Of a DNA stretch of 64,000 nucleotides, positions 21,155 to 32,644 are shown one piece after another. The stretch covers positions 1 through 64,000 of the forward strand of contig JAKSYS010000255.1 of NCBI GenBank assembly GCA_022925895.1, in the 5' to 3' direction. Source of the stretch: Fragilaria crotonensis. Its lineage: Eukaryota > Bacillariophyta > Fragilariophyceae > Fragilariales > Fragilariaceae. A program made the position numbers and the translations under genes. Every line of letters begins with the position of its first letter. Within the stretch, counting starts at the first letter, position 1. A model generated the notes under the pieces. It saw only the letters and a program-made list of their open reading frames with translations. It was not told the origin of the DNA and searched no databases.

Positions 21155-21579
21155 ATGACTGCAGTGAGATATGATCGAAGGGCGCCTGAACCGAGATTTG
21201 CGTGCTGATGCTGCTGGATAAACGCCAGTTACTACAGTACAGTACAAAGATGCGATTGAAACTTTCCAGATCCGAGATGTTTGCTTGCCTATATGTATGT
21301 AATCAATATCTACGGAATCGAAGTACGGGTTATGGACAAGCTCGTTCGTCATTAACCGAACGAAAATGAAGATTTAGGTCTGGAGGGACATAGACCCTCG
21401 CCCCGCCTCATCAGCGAGCACAAGTCCACCAGTTCTGGTGTTCGGTGTTTGGTGCAGACGTGTGTTCATACGCATTTTAATGATAATTGGACTCTAATAT
21501 ATAGTAATTGGACTCTGGTAGTGGGAAACGATGTGAACAGCCTGTTTGCCAAGCGCCGATACGTCCCAAAACCAGCACC
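21155..21579. other. Upstream region of the LRR protein gene
   Basis: No gene is seen. A duplicated AATTGGACTCT occurs near 21486 and 21505, with TAATATATAG between, a possible TATA-like stretch about 80 bp before the chosen ATG. Confidence 0.3.
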
Positions 21580-24500
21580 ATGAAGCTCAAATTTGCTGTA
21601 TCCATCCTCCTCCTTTCGGTCAGGTCTCGCAATACCTCCGCTGAAGAGAATCACTTCGCTAATGAAGGAGCGGCTTCATCTGTTCATGAAGCTGCGGAGG
21701 GACTCGCCATTCAACGTGGCCTCAAGATGAACCAAACGAAGAAGCCAACGAAGAGGCCGCGTACGAAGAGGCCGCGTACGAAGAAGCCTACGAACCGGTC
21801 AACAAACAAGCCCGCGACGACAACGACACCTTTACCCTCCGGCGTCCCGACAGCAGTTCCCACCGGCGCCCCGACTGCAGTTCCCACCGGCGCCCCGACT
21901 GCAGTCCGCACCGGCATCCCGACCGCAGTACCCACCGGCATCCCGACCGCAGTACCCACCGGCATCCCGACTAGAGTACCCACCCGCATCCCGACGGCAG
22001 TTCCCACCGGCATCCCGACCGCAGTACCCACCGGCATCCCGACGGCAGTTCCCACCGGCGCCCCGACTGCAGTTCCCACCGGCAACCCGACAGCAGTTCC
22101 CACCGGCATCCCAACGGCAGTGCCCACCGGCATCCCGACTAGAGTACCCACCCGCATCCCGACAGCAGTACCCACTAGCATCCCAACGGCGGTACCCACC
22201 GGCATCCCGACTGCAGTACCCACCGGCGCCCCGACTGCAGTTCCCACCGGCATCCCGACTGCAGTTCCCACCGGCATCCCGACCGCAGTACCCACCGGCA
22301 TCCCGACTAGAGTACCCACACGCATCCCGACAGCAGTACCCACTAGCATCCCGACGGCGGTACCCACCGGCGCCCCGCTTGCTGTTCCCACCGGCATCCC
22401 AACCGCAGTACCCACCGGCATCCCGACTAGAGTACCCACCGGCATCCCGACAGCAGTTCCCACCGGCGTCCCGACTGCAGTTCCCACCGGCGTCCCGACT
22501 GCAGTTCCCACCGGCGTCCCGACAAAAGCCTCCAACCGCCGCCCCGACTGCACCACCCACCAGCAACCCGACGGCAGTTCCGACCGGCGCCCCGACTGCA
22601 GAACCCACCAACATCCCTACGGCGGTACCCACCGGCGCCCCGACTGCAGTTCCCACCGGCGCCCCGACTGCAGTTCCCACCGGCATCCCGACGGCAGTGC
22701 CCACCGGCATCCCGACTAGAGTACCCACCCGCATCCCGACAGCAGTACCCACCGGCATCCCGACGGCGGTACCCACCGGCATCCCGACTGCAGTTACCAC
22801 CGGCGCCCGACTGCAGTTCCCACCGGCGCCCCGACTGCAGTTCCCACCGGCGCCCCGACTGTAGTTCCCACCGGCGTCCCGACTGCAGTTCGCACCGGCG
22901 TCCCGACAGCAGTTCCCACCGGCGCCCCGACTGCAGTTCCCACCGGCATCCCGACGGCGGTACCCACCGGCATCCCGACAGCAGTACCCACTAGCATCCC
23001 GACGGCGGTACCCACCGGCATCCCGACTGCAGTACCCACCGGGGCCCCGACTGCAGTTCCCACCGGCATCCCGACTGCAGTTCCCACCGGCGTCCCGACT
23101 GCAGTTCCCACCGGCGTCCCGACTGCAGTTCCCACCAGCGTCCCCACAACAGTTCCCACCGGCTTCCCGACTGCAGTTCCCACCGGCGTCCCGACGGCGG
23201 TTCCCACCAGCAACCCGACAGCAGTACCCACCGGCGACCCGACGGCAGTTCCCACCGGCGTCCCGACTGCAGAACCCACCGGCATCCCGACCACAGAACC
23301 CACCGGCGCCCCGACTGCAGAACCCACCAGCAACCCTACTGCAGTTCCTACTGGCATCCCGACTGCAGCTCCCACAGCTTTACCAACCGGCGTCCCGACA
23401 GCAGTTCCCACCGGCGCCCCGACTGCAGTTCCCACCGGCGTCCCGACGGCAGTTCCCACCGGCGTCCCGACTGCAGTTCCCTCCGGCATCCCGACTGCAA
23501 TACCCACCAGCAACCCGACGTCAGTTCCACCAGGGCCCCGACTGCACTACCCACCAGCAATCCGACGGCAGTTCCCACCGGAGCCCCGACTGCAGAACCC
23601 ACCAACATCCCGACGGCGGTACCCACCGGCATCCCGACGGCAGTACCCACCGGCGCCCCGACTGCAGTTCCCACCGGCGTCCCGACTGCAGTTCCCACCG
23701 GCGTCCCGACAGCAGTTCCCACCGGCGTCCCGACTGCAATTCCCTCCGGCATCCCGACTGCAATACCCACCAGCAACCCGACGTCAGTTCCCACCAGGGC
23801 GCCGACTGCACTACCCACCAGCAATCCGACGGCAGTTCCCACCGGCGCCCCGACTGCAGAACCCACCAACATCCCGACGGCGGTACCCACCGGCATCCCG
23901 ACGGCAGTACCCACCGGCGCCCCGACTGCAGTTCCCACCGGCGCCCCGACTGCAGTTCCCACCGTCGTCCCGACTGCAGTTCCCACCGTCGTCCCGACAG
24001 CAGTTCCCACCGGCGCCCCGACTGCAGTTCCCACCGGCATCCCGACGGCGGTACCCACCGGCATCCCGACAGCAGTACCCACTAGCATCCCGACGGCGGT
24101 ACCCACCGGCATCCCGACTGCAGTACCCACCGGCGCCCCGACTGCAGTTCCCACCGGCATCCCGACTGCAGTTCCCACCGGCGTCCCGACTGCACTACCC
24201 ACCAGCAACCCGACGGCAGTTCCCACCGGCGCCCCGACTGCAGAACCCACCAACATCCCGACGGCGGTACCCACCGGCATCCCGACGGCAGTTCCCACCG
24301 GCGCCCCGACAGCAGTTCCCACCGGCGCCCCGACTGCAGTTCCCACCGGCATCCCGACGGCGGTACCCACCGGCATCCCGACAGCAGTACCCACTAGCAT
24401 CCCGACGGCAGTTCCCACCGGCTCCCCGACTGCAGTTCCCACCGGCGTCCCGACTACACTACCCACCAGCAACCCGACGGCAGTTCCCACCGGCGTCCCG

Positions 24501-27500
24501 ACTGCACTACCCACCAGCAACCCGACGGCGGTTCCCACCGGCGTCCCGACTGCAGTTCCCACCGGCGTCCCGACTGCAGTTCCCACCGGCGTCCCGACTG
24601 CAGTTCCCACCGGCATCCCGACTGCACTACCCACCAGCAACCCGACGGCAGTTCCCACCAGGGCCCCGACTGCACTTCCCACCAGCAACCCGACGGCAGT
24701 TCCCACCAGGGCCCCGACTGCACTACCCACCAGCAACCCGACGGCAGTTCCCACCGGCGCCCCGACTGCAGAACCCACCAACATCCCGACGGCGGTACCC
24801 ACCGGCATCCCGACGGCAGTACCCACCGGCGCCCCGACTGCAGTTCCCACCGGCGCCCCGACTGCAGTTCCCACCGGCGTCCCGACAGCAGTTCCCACCG
24901 GCGCCCCGACTGCAGTTCCCACCGGCATCCCGACGGCGGTACCCACCGGCATCCCGACAGCAGTACCAACTAGCATCCCGACGGCGGTACCCACCGGCAT
25001 CCCGACTGCAGTACCCACCGGCGCCCCGACTGCAGTTCCCACCGGCATCCCGACTGCAGTTCCCACCGGCGTCCCGACTACACTACCCACCAGCAACCCG
25101 ACGGCAGTTCCCACCGGCTCCCCGACTGCAGTTCCCACCGGCGTCCCGACTACACTACCCACCAGCAACCCGACGGCAGTTCCCACCGGCGTCCCGACTG
25201 CACTACCCACCAGCAACCCGACGGCAGTTCCCACCGGCGTCCCGACTGCAGTTCCCACCGGCGTCCCGACTGCAGTTCCCACCGGCGTCCCGACTGCAGT
25301 TCCCACCGGCGTCCCGACTGCAGTTCCCACCGGCATCCCGACTGCACTACCCACCAGCAACCCGACGGCAGTTCCCACCAGGGCCCCGACTGCACTTCCC
25401 ACCAGCAACCCGACGGCAGTTCCCACCAGGGCCCCGACTGCACTACCCACCAGCAACCCGACGGCAGTTCCCACCGGCGCCCCGACTGCAGTTCCCACCA
25501 ACATCCCGACGGCGGTACCCACCGGCATCCCGACTGCAGTACCCACCGGCATCCCGACTGCAGTACCCACCGGCGCCCCGACTGCAGTTCCCACCGGCGC
25601 CCCGACTGCAGTTCCCAACGGCGTCCCGACTGCAGTTCCCTCCGGCATCCCGACTGCAATACCCACCAGCAACCCGACGTCAGTTCCCACCAGGGCCCCG
25701 ACTGCACTACCCACCAGCAATCCGACGGCAGTTCCCACCGGCGCCCCGACTGCAGTACCCACCGGCGCCCCGACTGCAGTTCCCACCGGCGCCCCGACTG
25801 CAGTTCCCACCGGCGTCCCGACTGCAGTTCCCACCGGCGTCCCGACTGCAGTTCCCACCGGCGCCCCGACTGCAGTTCCCACCGGCATCCCGACCGCGGT
25901 ACCCACCGGCATCCCGACTAGAGTACCCACTAGCATCCCGACGGCGGTACCCACCGGCATCCCGACGGCAATTCCCACCGGCATCTCGACTGCAGAACCC
26001 ACCGCACTTCCTGGCATCACATCAGCCTGCGATTTTCTTCGAATTCCAGATTTGCCGACGTGTCAAACGACTTCTTTTTGGTCTGCGACAACCAATGGTA
26101 CCTCCATTCCCAGTGAGATTGGGCTCTTGACACAACTCACATACTTGCGTATTTTCGGGAACCAGTTGACCTCCTCGATTCCCAGTGAGATTGGACGCTT
26201 GACGCTTTTGCAGTTTTTGGATTTCTACAACAACGAGTTGACTTCCTTCATTCCAACTCAGATTGGCCTCCTGACGCAATTGACAGCAGTGGATTTTGGA
26301 AGCAACCTGTTGACTTCCTCCATTCCCAGTCAGATTGGACTCTTGACGCAAATGATATCTTTGTCGTTCGCTTTCAACCAGTTGACTTCCTCCATTCCCA
26401 GTCAGGTTGGACTCTTGACGCAAATGATGTCTTTGTCGTTCGCTTTCAACCCATTGACTTCCTCCATTCCCAGTGAGATTGGGCACTTGACGCACTTGAC
26501 CTATTTGTATTTCTACCATAACCAGTTGGCTTCTTCGATTCCCAGTCAGATTGGCATGTTGACGCAATTGACAGCAGTGGGTTTAGGAAGCAACCAGTTG
26601 ACTTCCTCCATTCCAAGTGAGGTTGGTCGCTTGACGCGATTGAAGTATTTGGATCTTTTCTATAACCATTTGACTTCCTTCATTCCCAGTGAGATTGGCC
26701 TGTTGACGCAATTGTGGCTATTGAGTTTTGCAAACAACCAGTTGACTTCCTCCATTCCAAGTGAGGTTGGTCGCATGACGCAACTGGCATCTTTGTCGTT
26801 CGCCTTCAACCAGTTGACTTCCTCCATTCCCAGTCAGATCGGCCTCTTGACGCAATTGTCCGATTTGGATTTCTACAACAACGAGTTGATTTCCTCCATT
26901 CCAAGTGAGATTGGGCAGTTGACACAATTGACCTTGTTGTATTTTCAGAACAACCAGTTGGCTTCCTCGATTCCCAGTGAGGTTGGCCTGTTGACGCAAT
27001 TGACGGTAATGCTTTTTGGAGGCAATCAGTTGGCTTCCTCCATTCCCAGTGAGATTGGCCTGCTGACGCAATTGTCGGCATTGAGTTTTGGAAGCAACCA
27101 GTTGGCTTCCTCGATTCCCAGTCAGATTGGCCTGTTGACGCAATTGACGGCATTGATTTTAGGAGGCAACCTGTTGACTTCCTCCATTCCAAGTCAGATT
27201 GGCCTGTTGACGCAATTGACAAACTTGGATTTACCCAGGAACCAGTTGACTTCCTCTATTCCCAGTGTGATGGGGCTCTTGACGCAATTGGTATCTTTAT
27301 CTTTCGCCGGCAACCAGTTGACTTCCTCCATTCCCAGTCAGATTGGCCTCTTGACGCAATTGACCGATTTGGTTTTCTCCATCAACGAGTTGATTTCCTC
27401 CATTCCAAGTGAGATTGGGCAGTTGACGCAACTGACATCTTTGTCGTTCGCCTTCAACCAGTTGGCTTCCTCGATTCCCAGTCAGATCGGCCTGTTGACG

Positions 27501-27998
27501 CAATTGAAGTATTTGGATCTTTTCATTAACGATTTGACTTCCTCGATTCCCAGTGAGATTGGGCTCTTGACACAACTCACATACTTGGTTTTTCAAGGCA
27601 ACCTGTTGACTTCCTCCATTCCCACTGATATTGGGCGCTTGTCGCAATTGACGGGATTGAGTTTTGGAGACAACCTATTGACTTCCTCCATTCCCACTCA
27701 TATTGGGCGCTTGTCGCAATTGACGGCATTGGGTTTTGGAGGCAACCAGTTGACTTCCACCATTCCCAGTGAGGTTGGCCTCTTGACGCAATTAAAAAAC
27801 TTGGATTTATCCAGTAACCAATTGACTTCCTCCATTCCCACTGATATTGGGCGCTTGTCGCAATTGGCAGGATTGATTCTTTCAAGCAACCTGTTGGGCG
27901 GAGTAATGCCGTCATCCGTCTGCTCCATCACGTCCGTCATACCTATCTTTATTGACTGTGGTGAAATCACGTGTGCGACAAGCTGTTGCGCGTGTTAG
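21580..27998 (+). CDS. Secreted stalked LRR protein (signal peptide, PTAVPTG repeats, 25 LRRs)
   Basis: The ATG at 21580 is preferred over the one at 21508 because it opens a signal peptide (MKLKFAVSILLLSV). A basic linker follows (KKPTKRPRTKRPRTKKPT), then about 4.2 kb of 24-bp units coding PTAVPTG[I/V/A]. Next comes a Cys-bearing LRR cap (CDFLRIPDLPTCQTTSFW), 25 repeats of 24 residues (SIPSEIGLLTQLTxLxFxxNQLTS) and a Cys-rich end (IDCGEITCATSCCAC). The Pro/Thr tract should be an extended, O-glycosylated stalk and the LRRs a binding surface, so the protein is likely extracellular. No membrane anchor is seen. The reading phase changes near 22535, 22803 and 23528, each in the repeat tract at C-runs, so these are either assembly errors or real breaks. 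The LRR part (26052-27998) is intact. Confidence 0.75.
21840..26010 (+). repeat. 24-bp minisatellite coding PTAVPTGx, about 170 copies
   Basis: The unit is CCGACTGCAGTTCCCACCGG plus four bases (CATC, CGTC or CGCC). Variants such as PTSNPTAVPTGAPTAEPTN form higher-order blocks that recur several times between 23.4 and 25.9 kb, which shows block duplication. The antisense strand is also open for long stretches (VGTAVGMPVG), an effect of the repeat period and not a gene. Confidence 0.9.
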
Positions 27999-27999
27999 G

Positions 28000-28639
28000 A
28001 TGTTTTCTCGTGGTTAAGCAGGCGAAAGGAAGGATGACTATAGGGCCGAATGGACGATTGTAGCAGAAAGCAAGGCGCCGGACGGTTTGGGATCAATGCC
28101 TTTCCATTCCATTTGTATTCGTTTACTTTCAGTGGCAGGTATCAATCATTCGATTCAGAAAGTGACAGGTGGCAGGTGGCAGGTATGAATCATTCGAGGA
28201 GCAATGATTCTTGCTGTGGTCTACACTCTACACATACTCAGGACGTACTGGGACCAGACTCGGCAACACAATGATACAACTTCAATGGCTGGCTGCTTGC
28301 AGTTATACTTGTATACTTGCTCGTAATGACACTCGTCATAACATGGAAACATGGTGCCCAGAGAGTTTGGGAGCGTTTCGAAGCGCCTATGCGTCAGCCG
28401 ACGTGGGCCAAAATCAAATTGGCTTCGTATTCATGGCACATACTAGACTAGTAGCGTACATGAAAGGTCGAGTTTTTAATGCACCTGCATCGCTTCCTAA
28501 TCAAACGTGTGTCTATCATCCGTCAGTCGTGATGTCGTGATGTCGTGCTTCGTGATTGACTTTGAAATGGTACTGTAAACTGTAACCTGCAACTGCAACC
28601 TATACTGTACACGGGAAACAGAACATAGTGATACACTGA
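28000..28639. other. Spacer with an R2 copy
   Basis: No intact gene. 28180-28520 is an R2 relic (CAGGACGTACTGGGACCAGA, CTCGGCAACACAATG, GACGTGGGCCAAAATCAAAT), preceded by a short tandem GGTGGCAGGTGGCAGGT. Confidence 0.5.
28180..28520 (+). repeat. R2 relic, copy 2
   Basis: QDVLGPDSATQ and a Trp-rich segment (TWAKIKLASYSWH) correspond to VLGPDSATQQHN at 44.8 kb and to NVGKTKIGVVFMARKSEV at 56.48 kb. The frame is broken. Confidence 0.5.
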
Positions 28640-29560
28640 TACACACTATATTCTGAATGAGTCGACGCCTTGAAAAGCAAGGAAACGATCGAGATCATTT
28701 TCTTTGGATATGATCGTTCCATACTGCCTACGAATGCGTAACGCAGCTCTGAAATTGGCCAGCGAGTATCAAGGGTGGGAGACGAAGTTGATTCTCCCAC
28801 TTCCGGTAGTAGGTTTCCTTTTAGCCTGCAGCTGGCACAAGACCCAAAGACCGTTGCAGTCACCGTCCTCGCATCATGTGCAGCGGAGGCATGACCCAGC
28901 AACTACCGGCGGAAATAACCGGCAGCTGTACTTGATAATGATGGGTGTGTCACCAGCAAGTCGTAGTGCCGGAGACCAGGCAGCTCTGGATATTTTTCGA
29001 AACGAATCACGAAGCCTAAAACTGCTGCCAAGCCATTGCAAGCTTCGACACGTCAGGTATTGCGACGGTCCTGATGATTTGTTTCCGTACCGCGTCGTTG
29101 TCGACTTGGAATGCGAAAGCGCCATTGCGGATTTGATGGCACGTCTGCATTTGTACGATTGAGCTCGCGCCTTCATCCCTACACTGCATTTTTTAATTGC
29201 TCCTCAGTGGCACGGAGGTGCCTTTCATCGCTTGGCCTATCACGTTCTGCTAGTCACGATCAGGACTCATACGATTCCCTATTTGGCATTTCAGTAGTAT
29301 TCGTCGGCCTATTCTCACTAGAAGGAAGGGACCTTCGGAAGCGCCGGACAAGAAACTAACTAACATCAGTTGAATCGAAATTCTGAACAATCGATTGTTG
29401 CAATCTAATGTGGTAGATACAAGCTATGCTTGGTTCATCATTCGTCGTTAATTCTCGTAAGGATGCGCATCAAACGCGATGCACGTGCGAGATGAATCGG
29501 ACAAAAAATCCTGCTAAAGGCAGCCGCACGATGGGATCGAGGATGCGTTGGTGTGTCATT
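28640..29560 (+). pseudogene. R1 relic beside ANK-D
   Basis: It starts with the R1 landmark GTCGACGCCTTGAAAAGCAA, carries CCAGCAACTACCGGCGGAAA and the coding piece ALDIFRNESRSLKLLPSH, then DDLFPYRVVVDLECESAIAD, and has a tail-like piece near 29.46-29.56 kb. The longest open frame is 28704-29162. It lies convergent to ANK-D. The same order of blocks is found at 40.5-41.8 and 48.0-49.2 kb. Confidence 0.55.
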
Positions 29561-29734
29561 TAGAGTCGTGCAAACACTAATTCGCCCGGATGATTAATGT
29601 AGACAGGAGTGGTGCAATACTTGTACTAAATCCCATGAGTAATCGACTCCCACATAACCTTGACTCTTCGTCAAACTCTTCCTCACTCCAACTTCTCCAA
29701 CAGAGCTCCCTCATTTGAATGAAACAACGTCGCC

Positions 29735-30661
29735 TCAGCGCAGCTTCCTTTTTCGATTTTGCCGCATCGAGGCTTGATATCCGAGACCAAGCGACGACGG
29801 CACTCCATGTTTCTCCAAAAGACTTGCAACATCAGACAGCACCGCACACTTGCACGCAATATCAAGAGCGGTAGATCCAGCGTTATTCTTGCAAGTCACA
29901 TCAACCTTCTCATGCGTCAAAATGTCGCGAACAACATCCAACTGCCCCCTAAGGGTTGCCCAGAACAGAGCAGTGTTACCTTGCGAACCTTTGGCATTGA
30001 CGTCGACGTCACGGTGTTTGAGGAACTCACGAACGACCTCCCAGTGACCCTCATAGCTCGCCCAGAGAAATGCTGAGCGGCCGTTCTTATCTTGGGCATT
30101 CACATGCACATTCTCGATCGTCAACAACTCGCGAACCACGTCCAAGTGACCCTTGTAGCTCGCCGCGATGAGAGCTGTGAAACCGCGTTCATCTTTGGTG
30201 TTTACATCCACATTCTCATTCGTCAACAGCTTGCCTACCACTCCAAGATGACACCTGTCGGAAGCCCTGATGAGAGCTGTTCGATTACGTTTGTCTTTTG
30301 CATTGACATCGACATTATTGTGCTTCAACAATTCGCAAACCACTTCCGAACGACCACTGATGCTCGCCACAATGAGTGCCGTGCGACCATGCTTGTCTTT
30401 GACAGTAACATCAACGTGTGTTTGCTTCAACAATTCGCAAACAATCTCTGCGTGCCCAAAACGGCTTGCCAGAATCAGAGCCGTATCACCACCTGCGTTG
30501 TTGTTGTTGTCATGATCACGTCTCTGAATCTCCAGAGATTCATAATCTATATAATACCGTACATTCACATTGGCGCCTTTTTGTAATAGGTCACGTACTT
30601 GAACAATGTCGCCTTTCATGACATTGTGGAACAACCTCTTGTTCAAATCATCCAAACTCAT
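29735..30661 (-). CDS. Short ankyrin-repeat protein, 308 aa (ANK-D)
   Basis: An intact frame from ATG at 30661 (MSLDDLNKRLFHNVMKGDIV, then VRDLLQKGANVNVRYYIDYE). The frame is open ten codons further upstream without an ATG, so a short 5' exon is possible. About seven ankyrin repeats include the invariant end modules (GRSAFLWASYEGHWEVVREF, GNTALFWATLRGQLDVVRDI). The tail LGYQASMRQNRKRKLR is strongly basic and could act as a nuclear signal. An N-rich loop (DHDNNNNAGGD) separates the N-module from the repeats. It is the shortest whole member, likely an intracellular binding protein. Confidence 0.8.
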   Translation of the reverse strand: MSLDDLNKRLFHNVMKGDIVQVRDLLQKGANVNVRYYIDYESLEIQRRDHDNNNNAGGDTALILASRFGHAEIVCELLKQTHVDVTVKDKHGRTALIVASISGRSEVVCELLKHNNVDVNAKDKRNRTALIRASDRCHLGVVGKLLTNENVDVNTKDERGFTALIAASYKGHLDVVRELLTIENVHVNAQDKNGRSAFLWASYEGHWEVVREFLKHRDVDVNAKGSQGNTALFWATLRGQLDVVRDILTHEKVDVTCKNNAGSTALDIACKCAVLSDVASLLEKHGVPSSLGLGYQASMRQNRKRKLR

Positions 30662-31202
30662 TGGTTCCTTGTCGCAGTTGCATTTCTGCAATGAATAGTG
30701 CCATCTGCAATCAGTGTGTATGATATCTACTTACGACGTATTCGAAGAGATTGGTATGCCAATGCTACATGCTACCATACTCATACCAGTGTGTGTATGA
30801 ACATATACATATGATTCGTGATTCGTGATGTCTCAGTGGATTCTGATTGGCGCAAGTATCATACAGTATCCGGTTGACTCTGATACCCAGTATGCGTCGA
30901 AACATACAATTCCAAGAAGCCTATATTCGCATGTCTGTACGAGTGTAAGAGTCTCCCACACTTGTCTTGGATCTTGGATCTGATGTGTATCTCTTTGGTT
31001 CAATTTCGAAGATTTGTTGCAATGACAATTGACGAATGAAGCACCAGAGGATGGTGGTGTCGCAAGGCGCATGAGTTTGAACAAAATGAACAGTTGTTAT
31101 TTCCAGAGTGTCGTGAGGGAAAAAAGAGGCTGATGTGAAGGAACGAACGTGTGTCGATTATGAAAATCATGGAGATTCTGAGACGCACGCGAGCACATAT
31201 CA
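30662..31202. promoter_or_regulatory. Divergent intergenic region between ANK-D and inverted ANK-E
   Basis: It lies between two ANK copies pointing apart and contains one CCAAT/GACATC element in reverse orientation (30825-30855). No other gene is seen. Confidence 0.45.
30825..30855 (-). promoter_or_regulatory. Shared ANK upstream element, inverted copy
   Basis: Read on the minus strand it is TTGCGCCAATCAGAATCC, then ACTGAGACATCACG. All other copies lie on the plus strand before minus-strand genes. This one is flipped, as expected for the plus-strand ANK relic that begins near 31.2 kb. The ACGT core is changed to ACAT. Confidence 0.5.
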
Positions 31203-31710
31203 ATGTCGATGATCATGATAGCTACGTTGATTTCGAAACAGTCCTATTGCTGGCGAGCCGTTTGGCGTCATTCATCGGTTCTTCGGGCAGTGTTGAAGCG
31301 TGAAGACATTGTTCCAGAATCATCCAAACATTATAATGTGAAATGTCAAAGCCACAGACGAAAGGGGTTACAAATGCCACCCCCTTGCGGCGAGTGACAT
31401 GTGGAGGACGCTTGCGAATTGTTGATACGCAATGATGTGGACGTCAGTGCCACAAAAAACAAGGCCACACGTCCTTATTTGGGGCGAGCCAATATGGCCC
31501 TATGAAGGTGGTTTGAGGTTTGCAATACCGTGTACTCCGAGTATGTGACTGCCAAAGACAACTTGAAACACGGGAATGTGAAGGTGAAAGGAGCTGTCTG
31601 ATATTGGAATCCTTTTGGAGAAAAATGGAGTGCAATCGTCACCTCCTCTCGAATATCAAGACTCGATGCGGCAAGGTAGAAAAAGAAGCGGCTCTGAGAT
31701 GACTTTTTAA
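31203..31710 (+). pseudogene. Plus-strand ankyrin relic (ANK-E)
   Basis: The only ANK copy on the plus strand. Pieces in different frames match the family in order: DSYVDFETVLLLASRLA and RHSSVLRAVLKREDIV (post-N-module region), CELLIRNDVDVSATKNKAT (one repeat), then LLEKNGVQSSPPLEYQDSMR and GRKRSGSEMTF to a TAA at 31710 (C-terminal tail). Almost all inner repeats are gone. With the inverted promoter element on its left and an inverted R1 relic on its right it forms a complete mirror-image unit. Confidence 0.7.
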
Positions 31711-31842
31711 TGGGATGGAGGCTGTTTGCAAGGGAAGTGGAAGGGAGAAAGGTGTTGACAGCAACTCAACGTTATTCAGGACCTGTTGAATGGAGGGCTA
31801 TGACTGAAAGTTCTGGAGATAGTGTATCCTGTAACACATGTT

Positions 31843-32410
31843 TGTTCGTTTCCTCGCGCATGACGTAAGCCGTGTTTGATGCACACGTTCAACAATACGT
31901 ACATCGATATTGACAACTTCTGATCCTAGTGCTGCAGCTAGCTTCCAAGTTTAACTGAAAACAAGAGATTCTTAGGTTTTCGCTTCGACTGATAGTCGTA
32001 AGCATCACAAAAAAATTGAATGTATTGTTCCTAAACTGTTATGGGCACACGATGTCATTATACTAGAATGTTCATTCTCCTTCTCGTGCCACGACGCATA
32101 GCTTCCAGTCTTGGTGGGCACATGAATGATCATGGCCTTGATCAAACCATGTTTCTTCGCATCGCCGAGGAATCACATGCATCCTTCTTGATGCGCAAGA
32201 CGTGTTCTTCATATCTCTCCACGACCGCACCAAGGCACAATCGGCTTCGTATGAGTTATGTTCTTGTTGCGATCCGGGTCGATGATTGTGAGTATTGTCT
32301 TGGATGCTCGCTTACAATGCCGGTCCAGAGGGATTTCCAGCTTGTCCGACCTACCGTTCCATGTGAGAATAGGCCGACAAATATTCTTGAAACACCAAAT
32401 GGGGCATGGT
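31843..32410 (-). pseudogene. R1 relic, inverted copy
   Basis: In reverse complement this matches the 3' half of R1 at 52.59-52.93 and 41.1-41.4 kb (AAGACAATACTCACAATCAT, CCCGGATCGCAAC, TTGCGCATCAAGAAGG, ATGGTTTGATCAAGGCCATG). The R1 tail is seen at 31843-31900. It faces the plus-strand ANK relic, keeping the convergent R1/ANK arrangement in mirror image. Confidence 0.6.
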
Positions 32411-32644
32411 ATAAGTAATGACGATGACTTACTTGCAATACACGAGTTGCGTTCGTCAAAAAATGACAAGGCTACCGCCCCAAACAAGGCTTGTTTAGAC
32501 CTCCCATCCATTCAGGCTGACAAGATAAGACACATCCTGACATACGCCTCCGGGATATTCATACCACCCTTCGTGAATGGACAAAGCATGAAAAACAGCC
32601 CATTGGCTATTCGCAAATGCAAAGATACCAACTATGTCGTTGTC
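32411..32644. other. Short spacer; nothing recognised
   Basis: No coding signal or repeat was recognised between the inverted R1 relic and the stop of ANK-F. Confidence 0.4.

Noticed and set aside
23348-26020. An 890-codon open frame on the minus strand (VGTAVGMPVG repeats)
   Set aside because: It is the antisense of the 24-bp PTAVPTG unit. Because the unit is a multiple of three and lacks stops in that frame, the antisense stays open automatically. There is no start context or flanking domain.
30686-30734. A possible short intron before ANK-D (GTAAGT at 30734, CAG near 30705 or 30686)
   Set aside because: The distances give introns of only 30 or 49 bp. The longer one does not keep the frame, and the added exon has no similarity to family N-termini.
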